This document shows, piece by piece, positions 35,980 to 43,714 of a DNA stretch of 64,000 nucleotides (position 1 is the stretch's first letter; each line of letters starts with the position of its first letter). A program made the translations under genes and the position numbers. Source of the DNA: Cupriavidus malaysiensis (GTDB lineage Bacteria; Pseudomonadota; Gammaproteobacteria; Burkholderiales; Burkholderiaceae); contig NZ_CP017755.1 in the NCBI RefSeq assembly GCF_001854325.1, positions 3,100,001-3,164,000 on the forward strand, written 5' to 3'. The notes under the pieces were generated by a model. That model was given only the letters and a program-made list of their open reading frames with translations. It made no database searches and was not told the origin of the DNA.

Positions 35980-36832
35980 CGTCGGAGGTCTTCAATCTCG
36001 GCCATGACTGGCAAGTGCGATCGTGGCGCTCAATCTCGCGGATCTTGCGTATGAGTCCCACGCCTCCGATCCTGAAGACTTCGTCCAGCGCCTCTTCATA
36101 GGTGCAGGCGCGATACTTCTCGACGAGCCTGGCAGCGCCATCGCTCAACAGCATCAGCGATGGCGGCTCAATAGAATGGAACGATTCGAACCCAAGGGTG
36201 GAGGAATCCCAGTTTGGCGCCGCGATGGCATAGCCTCCCGGCTGGTTCATCGTCTTGCGCCTGACAAGCAAGCGCCGCGAGATTTCGGCCAGGATAGCGC
36301 TTCGCCGTTCGCTGTCTCCATCTGTCTGCGCGAGGCGGGCTGCGAGTGCATCGAATTCCAGATCGAACGACGGTCCGAGCGTGGATTCCACGATATGGGC
36401 CTGTCCTGGGCCCGTCCGTAACACGCCGCAGCAATCCCCGAGTTTGGCGAAGCCAACGAGGTAGCCTCCTGATTGTCGTTGCACCTTTGCCAGGATGACG
36501 GAAGCAGAGGGCAGCAGGTGAGCATCGGCCTCGCGATCGTTGATCAATGCACGAAAGTCCGCATTCGCAGCGTCAATGGCAGATGCCAGAAGCATGTCCG
36601 AGTCGTGCGATCCACCATGGCAAACGATGGCGCGATGCAAGTGCCAGTTGATCCGGAGTGCGTACCATTCAGCGTCGGAGTGATCGGGCGCCAGCATCAA
36701 GGACGGCGAAATTCCGGTAGCGCCATCAATGACCCACGCGTGCACGGACTTGTTATCGGCCACGTAGCCGCAGACGTCCTCGGACGGTTGATTTCCGGAA
36801 GAATACGATCCACTCTGGATTTGCTTCAGCAT
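35936..36832 (-). CDS. PP2C-family protein phosphatase-like protein
   Basis: 298 aa. PP2C (PPM) motifs can be seen: EDVCGYV at the N-terminus, AWVIDGATG (metal-binding Asp-Gly), AKLGDCCGVL (the GDS/GDC-like strand), LMLLSDGAARL (second Asp-Gly) and the C-terminal TSDDATIVALQV with the final Asp pair. So the metal-binding residues appear intact. No kinase gene is present in the island. It may dephosphorylate a small metabolite or a protein; stand-alone PP2C-like genes occur in some biosynthetic clusters, but the role here is unknown. Confidence 0.8.
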   Translation of the reverse strand: MLKQIQSGSYSSGNQPSEDVCGYVADNKSVHAWVIDGATGISPSLMLAPDHSDAEWYALRINWHLHRAIVCHGGSHDSDMLLASAIDAANADFRALINDREADAHLLPSASVILAKVQRQSGGYLVGFAKLGDCCGVLRTGPGQAHIVESTLGPSFDLEFDALAARLAQTDGDSERRSAILAEISRRLLVRRKTMNQPGGYAIAAPNWDSSTLGFESFHSIEPPSLMLLSDGAARLVEKYRACTYEEALDEVFRIGGVGLIRKIREIERHDRTCQSWPRLKTSDDATIVALQVGAHVR

Positions 36833-36865
36833 GGGAGTCTGTGTCCTTTCAATATGTCTGAACGA

Positions 36866-37885
36866 CTATCGCCGGTCGGCTTGGCTAGCCGTGACAATGG
36901 GTGCGTCACGCAGCAGGAGCGCTTGCTCCCAGTCAATGACCGGCCGGTTCAATGCCTTGTTGCCCAGACCGAAGAAGACAAAATCTGCCGTCCTGGCAGA
37001 TCCGAACATGATCAGCGGCCCGCGATACGCGACGAGGACATCGACGACTCGCCGCATCGAGAGCGGCGCCTGGATCGCGTCAAAGAGCACGCCGCCGCCA
37101 TCTTCGAGGAATCGCCCTTGGCCAAGGACGCCATGCTGGTGCGTGACGATATCCAGACCCGGCACACCATACGCTGCCTGTCGGAATGCTGCTTTCACTG
37201 CCTGGTATCTGTCGGGGTAGAGATGTGCTGCATCGCTTCTGATCATCCTAGTGGAGTGCGAGGCAGATGCTGGGAAAGACCGGAATACCCAGGCGCGAAG
37301 TGCATCCAGCACCGTCTCCGCGGCCACAACCTGCATGCAATAGGGTGGCCGGTCGTCCTTGACGACCACTTCAGGAAAATGGCGCCGAATGGCATTGGCA
37401 ACGGTGACGCCAAAAGCGGGCTCCGTAGGGTCATACAGGATGCAGGAGCGCAGCCTGTCTTCCTGAAGCGCCGTATGATTGTCGTTTGCGTACGGATAGT
37501 TCGCGCTGAAAACATCGTGCACAAAGGCTGGAAACGGCAGCACGCCTGATAAGGCAAATGCTGCGCCATAGCCGAGTGAGTATCCCGCGGTGTGGGTTGG
37601 CGCGCTGCGCTGCCGCAGTACCATGGCGGCACAGAGGAACAGTACCAGCTGTGTGACCCTCGCGGTGCGTACGCTTGGCAGGTCGAGCGGGTCAAGCAGC
37701 CTGGGCTTTGCCACTTCCTCGAAGACAGAGCGGCCAAATGTTTCCTTGTACCAGCGATTAAGCGGTTGAAGCAGATCCGCATGCGCGTGGAGCTCGCGCA
37801 GTGTCGTGTGGGGTGACTGACAGTACCGGCCTTCTTCCACACAGCTGGCGTAGTTGAAAAAATATCCAAGGCACGTCATCGGCAT
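36866..37885 (-). CDS. divergent FabD/acyltransferase-like protein
   Basis: 339 aa. It keeps the layout of malonyl-CoA:ACP transacylases: TARVTQLVLFLCAAMVL before the nucleophile elbow GYSLGYGAA (Ser103), the catalytic His in SASHSTRM (His210; FabD has SVPSHCALM), and a C-terminal FFGLGNKAL like FabD VGPGKVL. Differences are large: the N-terminal GQGSQ motif is absent, and the residue 25 after the Ser, Arg117 in E. coli FabD, is Ala128. This suggests transfer of a non-dicarboxylic acyl group, or another reaction. Its start overlaps the aminotransferase stop by 10 bp. Confidence 0.65.
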   Translation of the reverse strand: MPMTCLGYFFNYASCVEEGRYCQSPHTTLRELHAHADLLQPLNRWYKETFGRSVFEEVAKPRLLDPLDLPSVRTARVTQLVLFLCAAMVLRQRSAPTHTAGYSLGYGAAFALSGVLPFPAFVHDVFSANYPYANDNHTALQEDRLRSCILYDPTEPAFGVTVANAIRRHFPEVVVKDDRPPYCMQVVAAETVLDALRAWVFRSFPASASHSTRMIRSDAAHLYPDRYQAVKAAFRQAAYGVPGLDIVTHQHGVLGQGRFLEDGGGVLFDAIQAPLSMRRVVDVLVAYRGPLIMFGSARTADFVFFGLGNKALNRPVIDWEQALLLRDAPIVTASQADRR

Positions 37886-39054
37886 GCCTCCGCCAACGCG
37901 GATACGACTCGATCCGCCTGTGCTTCGGTCACGCCCGGCCCCGAAGGAAGCATGATGGCATGTTCATGCAGACGTGCGGAAAACGCGTCGCGTTGATAGT
38001 ACTCAAAGCGCGAATAGACTGGAAGTTGCGGAAGGGGAATCCAGACTGGGCGCACCATGATCCGTTGCGCCACCAGTTTTTCGATGACGGATCTGGACGG
38101 CTGCGGCAACTCAATACAGTTCATCCAGCAGATGCCGGCTGACTCAGGAGCCTGGTGGGCAAACCGCACACCATCCATTCGCTTGCGGATGGCTCTAACG
38201 TAGTATTGGTGAAGCCTTTGCTTTCGATGAATGCGGTCGGACAGCATCTCCATCTGGGCAACACCTATGGCGGCATTGATGTTGCTCATGCGGAAGTTCA
38301 ATCCATAGTCGTCATGAAAGAACGACATCGTGTCAGCCTTGGCGGTGGACGAAAGATGGCGTGCCCTGCGACAAAGCGATTGCGATTTGGCGATAAGCGC
38401 ACCACCGGCTCCTGTCGTGATGATCTTGTTGGCATTGAAGCTGGTAGTGATGATGATCTGATCGACTTGATCGTCGGGCACGGTCGCTCCCAAGGGCAGT
38501 CCCTTGTAGCGAGCACCCAGGCACTGCGCGGCATCATGAATTACCACCAGGTTCCATTGCCTTGCCAGCGCGTGAATGCGATCGAGCCTCGCGAGGTCTC
38601 CCCACAGGTGCACGAGGCAGATCGTGGAGACCCGCCTTCCGGAAGCTGTATTGACGACGTGGCCCTCCCGGCGCACGCATCGTTCTTCCAGAAATGCCGC
38701 CAGCAATTCATCGTCGACCTGCCAAGTCTTCGGATCCAGGTCTACAAAGACGGGATGCATGCCCGCGCGTACTGCGGCACTGGCGGGCGCGGCAAACGTC
38801 AATGCGGGAATCAGGATCTCGGTGTCCCGCTTGCCGGAAAGCTCAAATGCCAACTGCAGGGCGCAGGTACCGCTCGCAACCGTCACCGCGTCAGCACAAC
38901 CAAACGTCTGTGCGAGCGAAGTCTCGAACTCCCTTACGTACCAGCCGCCGTATGACACCCAGCCTGATTCGATGGCTTGTGCAACATACTCCCGCTCACG
39001 TCCATTCAGGAGCGGGGCATAGTTGGCGATGCTTGTTTCCTCAGACGTTTGCAT
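37876..39054 (-). CDS. DegT/DnrJ/EryC1/StrS-family aminotransferase
   Basis: 392 aa from the ATG at 39054, overlapping the epimerase stop by 14 bp. Family marks: REREYVAQAIESGWVSYGGW, VASGTCALQLAF, PALTFAAPASA, the cofactor Asp in IHDAAQCLGA, Lys in SFNANKIITTGAGGAL, and FRMSNINAAIGVAQME. These PLP enzymes convert a keto group on a nucleotide sugar, or sometimes a cyclitol or other ketone, to an amine using glutamate or glutamine. Here the epimerase/dehydratase next door would supply the keto sugar. Confidence 0.93.
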   Translation of the reverse strand: MQTSEETSIANYAPLLNGREREYVAQAIESGWVSYGGWYVREFETSLAQTFGCADAVTVASGTCALQLAFELSGKRDTEILIPALTFAAPASAAVRAGMHPVFVDLDPKTWQVDDELLAAFLEERCVRREGHVVNTASGRRVSTICLVHLWGDLARLDRIHALARQWNLVVIHDAAQCLGARYKGLPLGATVPDDQVDQIIITTSFNANKIITTGAGGALIAKSQSLCRRARHLSSTAKADTMSFFHDDYGLNFRMSNINAAIGVAQMEMLSDRIHRKQRLHQYYVRAIRKRMDGVRFAHQAPESAGICWMNCIELPQPSRSVIEKLVAQRIMVRPVWIPLPQLPVYSRFEYYQRDAFSARLHEHAIMLPSGPGVTEAQADRVVSALAEACR

Positions 39055-40021
39055 AGCGGCCCCCGTGGAAAGGAAAGAGGTCCAGGCCCAACGCTTCACT
39101 GATCTGACGAGCCGAGTAAGCAACACCATATCGTGGCTTGAATCTCAGTTCGGCGGCGACCTTGGCGAAACTTACCCGGTAGTTCCTGCGGTCGGCGCCG
39201 CGACCGATATCCGTAAAGCGCGCGGTTCTGCTTGTTGCTTGGGCGATCGTATTAATCAAATCGATCTTCCGATAATTTTCCTCATCCGACCCGACATTGA
39301 AGACGTTGACGCCTGCGCGAATTTTTTTGTCGGCGCAGATGTGGCAAATCAAATCCGAAAAATCATTGACATGACAATAAGGTCGCCACGTCTCGGAATC
39401 GTAGACATCGAATGGCGAACCCATGGCGATGGCCTGCGCGAACTCATTGACCGTCAGGTCAAAGCGCATCCGGGCCGATAACCCATGCGCCGTTCCAAAA
39501 CGCAGAATATAGGTTTCGAGTGTGGCTGAATTATCGATAAGCCAGCGCTCAGCCTCCACTTTCGTTTCCGCGTAGAGCGACAATGGATTTAGCGCATTGT
39601 CTTCGCTGAGCAAGGCCATCGAATCACTCAGGCCATAGTTGCTGCAGGTCGATGCAAAAATGAAGCGGCTGGTTTTATTTTCAAGGGCTACGCCGAACAG
39701 CGCCTTGGTGGCGTCCAGATTTGTTTGCCGGGCCGCCTCTGGCATCTTCTTGCAGGCAGGATCTCCGACAATGGCCGCCAGATGAACCACAGCAAATGGA
39801 CGGATCCGGTCTAGCTGCTGTTGGAACTGCGAGTGATCTCTTATATCAAGCCGAACAAACTCAAATCGCGGCATTACCAGAAGCGGCAGCAGGCCCGTCG
39901 CCCCATACATCAGGCTGTCCATGCCGATGACGCTAAACCCTTCACTCAACAGCTTACGGCAGACCCCGCTTCCAATGTAACCGGCCGCACCAGTGACGAG
40001 AACTCGTTTCTCTTCGCTCAC
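39041..40021 (-). CDS. NAD-dependent epimerase/dehydratase
   Basis: 326 aa, extended SDR. Nucleotide loop GAAGYIG (11-17), HLAAIVGDPACK, active-site FASTCSNYG and YAETK (Tyr-x-x-x-Lys). The YCHVNDFSDLICH segment resembles nucleotide-sugar 4-epimerases/dehydratases. It probably oxidises a nucleotide-activated sugar. It overlaps the nucleotidyltransferase stop codon by 4 bp (ATGA) and the aminotransferase start by 14 bp, so the three enzymes should be made together. Confidence 0.9.
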   Translation of the reverse strand: MSEEKRVLVTGAAGYIGSGVCRKLLSEGFSVIGMDSLMYGATGLLPLLVMPRFEFVRLDIRDHSQFQQQLDRIRPFAVVHLAAIVGDPACKKMPEAARQTNLDATKALFGVALENKTSRFIFASTCSNYGLSDSMALLSEDNALNPLSLYAETKVEAERWLIDNSATLETYILRFGTAHGLSARMRFDLTVNEFAQAIAMGSPFDVYDSETWRPYCHVNDFSDLICHICADKKIRAGVNVFNVGSDEENYRKIDLINTIAQATSRTARFTDIGRGADRRNYRVSFAKVAAELRFKPRYGVAYSARQISEALGLDLFPFHGGRYANV

Positions 40022-40740
40022 GCCACTCCCCTCGCCGAGAAAAGCTCATTGGCTCGATGAAGGTCTTCAATCGTGCCTGCGTCGATCCACTTCCCATGAT
40101 GCTGATAGGTCGAAATATGCGATCCGCGTTCCAATAGCAAGGACAGAACCTTGTCGATGCCAAGCTCACCATTTCCCACGGACTCCAGAAGTGTGCCGAT
40201 CGACGGCTGCATCAGGTAGTATCCTGCGAGAACCGGAAACGGAATGGCGGGTTTTTCACTGACCCTCAGCATCCGGGAGTCGTGCGATTCCACCACGCCA
40301 TATGGCACTCGGTATATGTAATCATTCACCGCAACCGAGAAATCTGTGCCGCTGGCCATGTGGAATCGATGAAAGTCGACGAGATCCAGATCCGATGCGA
40401 TGTCTCCGTTCAGCACCATCAGCTGCTTGCTTTCGCCGCGATCAATCAGCTGCTGGCACAGTGCGAGGGCCGACCCGAATGTGCCTCTTGGCTCCAGTTC
40501 CAGCAGGAGCTGGATATGTACGCCATATCGCGATGCCAGCGCTTCCACGATGCTCCCGAACAGGTCAGCACAGTAATGAACGGCGATAAAAATATCCTGC
40601 GATCCAGCTTTTTCCAGCGCACTGACATGCCGCTCCAAAAGGCTGTGATCGCCGATCGGCATGAGCGGTTTTGGTATTACTTTCGTGAACGGGTTCAACC
40701 TGGTACCAAATCCACCCGCGACAATTAGTGTTGTCCACAT
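40018..40740 (-). CDS. sugar-1-phosphate nucleotidyltransferase-like protein
   Basis: 240 aa from the ATG at 40740, which has GGAGGG upstream. The activation signature VAGGFGTRLNPFTKVIPKPLMPIG is complete. Metal-binding Asp is in VLNGDIASDLD, and VSEKPAIPFPVLAGYYLM supplies the sugar-binding Glu-Lys. It would join NTP and a sugar 1-phosphate. The short length fits stand-alone RmlA/MPG1-type catalytic domains without left-handed helix. It is the second gene of the cassette, 29 bp after the Nudix gene. Confidence 0.92.
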   Translation of the reverse strand: MWTTLIVAGGFGTRLNPFTKVIPKPLMPIGDHSLLERHVSALEKAGSQDIFIAVHYCADLFGSIVEALASRYGVHIQLLLELEPRGTFGSALALCQQLIDRGESKQLMVLNGDIASDLDLVDFHRFHMASGTDFSVAVNDYIYRVPYGVVESHDSRMLRVSEKPAIPFPVLAGYYLMQPSIGTLLESVGNGELGIDKVLSLLLERGSHISTYQHHGKWIDAGTIEDLHRANELFSARGVA

Positions 40741-40769
40741 GATGTATACCCTCCATGCTGGGATTCGCC

Positions 40770-41399
40770 TCAACCCATGTTTTCTCTTTCACTCAGCTTC
40801 GCCAAAAAGTCAAATTCGAAACCAGGAAGTCTGCGCAGAGAGAAAAATCCTCTCAGGATCGAAGCTGCGTCATAGCCGGAAAGCATTTCGGAGCCGCTTA
40901 AAACAATATCAAGTAGCTCCGTCAGATCGTACCTGACCACCTCGATATCCGGTTCCTGGCTTGCCACGAGAGATTCCTGAGGCTCGGATACGAGCGCTAG
41001 GAAGCTATAGCCCATGTTCGAATGCGTCGACGGGTTAACGACCATTCTTCCGGTCAAAAGAAGCGGGGCACATGCTGTTAAGCCGGTCTCTTCCCGCAAT
41101 TCTCTGACGGCGGCGGCTGCGCAGTCCTCCCCCTCATCGATCAGCCCTCCAGGCAGCCCCGTCAGTATCTCGCCGAAACCGTGCCGATATTCGCGTATCA
41201 GATAGACGAGACCATTCCGAGTTACCGGCATTATATTGATCCAGTCCCGCCCGTTAATAATGTAGTACGGATCCACGATGGATCCATCAGACCTCAGGCA
41301 GCGATGCCGACAAAGATGAAGCCACTCATCCTTTACCAGATCATCGCTAGCCAAGACATTCCATTTCTTTAAACCGCCATTCAATGAACATCGTTGCAT
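40770..41399 (-). CDS. Nudix hydrolase (ADP-sugar/ADP-ribose pyrophosphatase-like)
   Basis: 209 aa from the ATG at 41399, preceded by GGGAGGTGCT. The Nudix box is complete: G-x5-E-x7-RE-L-x-EE-x-G-L in GLIDEGEDCAAAAVRELREE followed by TGL. The N-terminal strands (IINGRDWINIMPVTRNGLVYLIREYRHG) match ADP-ribose/ADP-sugar pyrophosphatases. It is the first gene of the leftward cassette, so the promoter should lie in 41400-41600. It may recycle nucleotide sugars or remove a damaged intermediate. Confidence 0.92.
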   Translation of the reverse strand: MQRCSLNGGLKKWNVLASDDLVKDEWLHLCRHRCLRSDGSIVDPYYIINGRDWINIMPVTRNGLVYLIREYRHGFGEILTGLPGGLIDEGEDCAAAAVRELREETGLTACAPLLLTGRMVVNPSTHSNMGYSFLALVSEPQESLVASQEPDIEVVRYDLTELLDIVLSGSEMLSGYDAASILRGFFSLRRLPGFEFDFLAKLSERENMG

Positions 41400-42284
41400 A
41401 GCACCTCCCAAGATCCTTAACCACTTGCCCTACCCGCAATTAGCCTCTCGAATACTTGCTCCCGCGCCTCCCCGCCGATCGCTTTTATGGCAGTTCTTGC
41501 GCATTTCTTTTTCCATTATCAGCGACATAAAAATGGCCTAATTCTTTGCCTGCAGCAATGCAGCCCCTTCATATGGAGATGCAGCATACGGATTCATCAG
41601 GCACAAGGAAATCAGAGGACTACGAAATTGATCATCAATATCTGCAGAGCAGAATTCGGCAAGTTTTAAAGCTCTCGAATTCTGACAAAGGCTGGGCAGG
41701 TGGTTCTTTGGTCATGCAACTGGCCGATACAAACTCAACGAGAATGGTCACGACAGAGCCTTCAGCGCACATGCCGAGCGCTTCGCGAAGACTCGTGGTC
41801 AGTGCTGCCTCCACGGCTGCACCATCGATGCGGCTGTGCTATCCCTGCGGCTCCCCTTGAGATTCAGCCAGAGCCTGGCGGCTACCGGTACCGGCTTGCC
41901 GCCGACCGCATCGAAACGGCATGGGGAGTCGCATTGACCCAGGACGACAGCGGCAGGATGGCCGCTGGAAGCGTCATCGAGCCAGATGGATGCTGGGCTT
42001 GCCATAGGGACTCCCTGTGACTGAGCACCCACGGCGATCACTCACTAGACAGTGGCTAGCGGCAGGCTCGCGGGCTGATGGACGTAGATAGGCCTCGGTA
42101 ACCACGAGCGTGCCCGTCGCTCTGGATCGTGGATATCAGACTATTCATCCCGTACGTATGGGAATGTCTTCACACACAAGGCAGGTAGTCTCTTCTGATG
42201 GCTCAGCCTGATGTGTCGCCGCGCATGGACAGGGGAAATGCCATCTCTGACTGGCGCGCCTGCGACGACTCTTGCGCGCAGAAC

Positions 42285-42309
42285 ATCGTCGCTCGTCGCA
42301 AGCGACGAT
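42285..42309. repeat. inverted repeat near the island boundary
   Basis: ATCGTCGCT and AGCGACGAT are perfect 9-bp arms around a 7-nt loop, close to the composition change. It may be part of a terminator pair or mark the boundary. Confidence 0.55.
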
Positions 42310-42325
42310 CGAGCAACACAATTGT

Positions 42326-42359
42326 GGCACCGGCGGCAATGCGCCGCCGGGCCGGTGCC
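42326..42359 (-). terminator. probable terminator of the lipoprotein gene
   Basis: GGCACCGGC (42326-42334) and GCCGGTGCC (42351-42359) form a perfect stem with a smaller GGCGGC/GCCGCC stem inside. Leftward from the lipoprotein stop (42393) it is followed by ACAATTGTGTTG, a weak T-rich tail; CACAATTGTG there is itself a 10-bp palindrome. Confidence 0.6.
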
Positions 42360-42392
42360 GCCGCCACCCTAACAGGCGGCGGCCACCTCCCC

Positions 42393-42779
42393 TCAGTGCG
42401 CCGTCCCCGGCTTGCAGTCCTCGACCCACCCCGCCACGCGGTTCTCGCTCATCAGCGGCCGCCATTCGCCCGCGCTGCGGATTTCCACATTGGTGCCCGC
42501 CTGGGCCCGGCGCAGGCTGATCAGGTAGAAGTAGCGGTAGTCGGCGCTCTCGGCATAGCCGACCCGCACGTCGACCTTGCCCGGTTCCGGGTAGGCGACG
42601 ATGCTGGCGTCCTGGTCGAGCCGTGCCTTCAGGCACAGCACGAGGTCGCTGGTGCTGGCCGGCGAGTGGATGCGGCGGGGTTCCTTGGCCTGGATGTAGT
42701 CGGCGCTGACGCCGTTGGCGCAGGCGGCGAGCAGGGGTGCGGCGATGGCGCCGGCCAGCATGAGCCGAGCTTTGGACAT
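42393..42779 (-). CDS. small lipoprotein of unknown function
   Basis: 128 aa. Residues 1-20 form a lipoprotein signal peptide with lipobox LLAAC (Cys20 would be lipidated). The mature part shows LVLCLKARLDQDASIVAYPEPGKVDV and YRYFYLISLRRAQAGTNVEIRS and ends in VEDCKPGTAH. I do not recognise a named domain. The length and pattern fit small outer-membrane lipoproteins conserved in Ralstonia/Cupriavidus-type genomes. It is a single leftward gene, 111 bp from the CRP-like gene. Confidence 0.8.
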   Translation of the reverse strand: MSKARLMLAGAIAAPLLAACANGVSADYIQAKEPRRIHSPASTSDLVLCLKARLDQDASIVAYPEPGKVDVRVGYAESADYRYFYLISLRRAQAGTNVEIRSAGEWRPLMSENRVAGWVEDCKPGTAH

Positions 42780-42890
42780 GCAATCTCCGATGGTGGATGG
42801 ATCCGCACATGGTACACGCCGGCGGCGGGCCGGCGCGGGGCCGGCGGGCGCTGCCGGGCGGCTGTCGGGCGCAACCGCCGGACACGGCAG

Positions 42891-43595
42891 TCAGACGCTG
42901 CCGGCAAAGCGGCGCAGGCCGGCGAAATCGGTGATCTCGATGGAGCCGCGCGCGCAGTGCAGCAGGCCGCGGCCTTCGAGGTCCTTGAGGATCTGGTTGA
43001 CGGTCTGGCGCGAGATCGACAGCATGGCGCCGAGCTGGTCCTGCTGCACGCGGATCACGCGCTTGCTGCCGTCGCTGCGCGCGCCGTAGCCGCCGGCGAT
43101 GGCCAGCAGGCGTTGCGCCAGCCGCAGCGGCGCGGGCAGCAGCACGGTGCCTTCGATGGCCTGGAAGGCCAGCCGCAGCTTCTGCGCGATCAGTTGCCCG
43201 AAGGCCTGCCAGTGGGCCGGGTGCCCGGCCAGGAAGGCGTGCAGTTCCGGATGACGGATCTGCAGCAGCAGGGTGTCGGTGTCGATCCAGGCGTCGTGCA
43301 TATGGGGCTGGGGATCGAACAGGGCCACCTCGCCGAACCATTGCGGCGATTCGGCGATGGCCAGCAGCGCCTGGCGGCCGTCGGCCGAGGTATTGGTCAT
43401 GCGGATGGCGCCGTCGACGACGAAGTACAGGCCGTCGGGCAGGTCGCCGCGCCCGAACAGGCGCTGCCCCGCCACGAGCGCGCGCGGCCGCGCGGTCTGC
43501 GCGATCCACTGCTGCAGTTCAGCGCCGAGGCCGGCGAACCAGGCGCTCGAGCGCAGCGCGGCCTGCCGGGCTTCCGGGGTGGACAAGCGGGACAT
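42891..43595 (-). CDS. Crp/Fnr-family transcriptional regulator
   Basis: 234 aa from the ATG at 43595. A cyclic-nucleotide-binding fold (about residues 18-135: GQRLFGRGDLPDGLYFVVDG, AIRMTN, WFGEVALFD) precedes the long dimer helix and a Crp-type HTH (about 170-225: DQLGAMLSISRQTVNQILKDLE). Only one Cys is present, in the DNA-binding domain, so there is no FNR-like iron-sulfur cluster. It is divergent from the Coq4 homologue (119-bp gap), which it may control. Ligand unknown. Confidence 0.9.
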   Translation of the reverse strand: MSRLSTPEARQAALRSSAWFAGLGAELQQWIAQTARPRALVAGQRLFGRGDLPDGLYFVVDGAIRMTNTSADGRQALLAIAESPQWFGEVALFDPQPHMHDAWIDTDTLLLQIRHPELHAFLAGHPAHWQAFGQLIAQKLRLAFQAIEGTVLLPAPLRLAQRLLAIAGGYGARSDGSKRVIRVQQDQLGAMLSISRQTVNQILKDLEGRGLLHCARGSIEITDFAGLRRFAGSV

Positions 43596-43714
43596 GGCGT
43601 CGAGCGGCGTCAATCGCTGCCTTATGTCGGGAAGACGACATTGTAATCGGGCCTTCCCTGCAAAGATCGTCGCCACTCCGTCCTGTCGCAATCCCTGCCA
43701 GAAGGAACCTGCCC

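Larger units (their letters stand above)
33586..42330. other. lower-GC island carrying an eight-gene biosynthesis-like cassette
   Basis: From about 33590 the sequence changes to visibly lower GC, with AT-ending codons and stretches near 50 %. The shift back to about 70 % GC occurs near 42310-42330. All eight genes read leftward with overlaps or tiny gaps, and gene content is unrelated to both flanks. No integrase, transposase, tRNA or flanking direct repeat was found, so the route of acquisition is unknown. The right boundary is approximate. Confidence 0.75.
41400..42392. other. 993-bp gap, upstream of the island operon; no convincing gene
   Basis: The first 250 bp are AT-richer and must hold the promoter of the Nudix-led operon; no clear -35/-10 pair could be chosen. 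Reading frames up to about 105 codons exist on both strands but resemble no family and lack good start sites. The stretch 41700-42050 may contain decayed coding sequence. A near-palindrome TCCCGTACGTATGGGA lies at 42148-42163, and hairpins occur at 42285-42309 and 42326-42359. Confidence 0.6.

Noticed and set aside
37876..41399. Reading the island as an O-antigen or capsule locus
   Set aside because: There are no glycosyltransferases, Wzx/Wzy, ABC export or chain-length genes; the exporter is a MATE drug-type pump.
41487..42041. Several 60- to 106-codon frames upstream of the Nudix gene
   Set aside because: They overlap on both strands, lack ribosome sites and show no recognisable domain or hydrophobic pattern.
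42891..43595. FNR-type oxygen sensor
   Set aside because: The N-terminal cysteine cluster is absent; only one Cys is present, in the HTH region.
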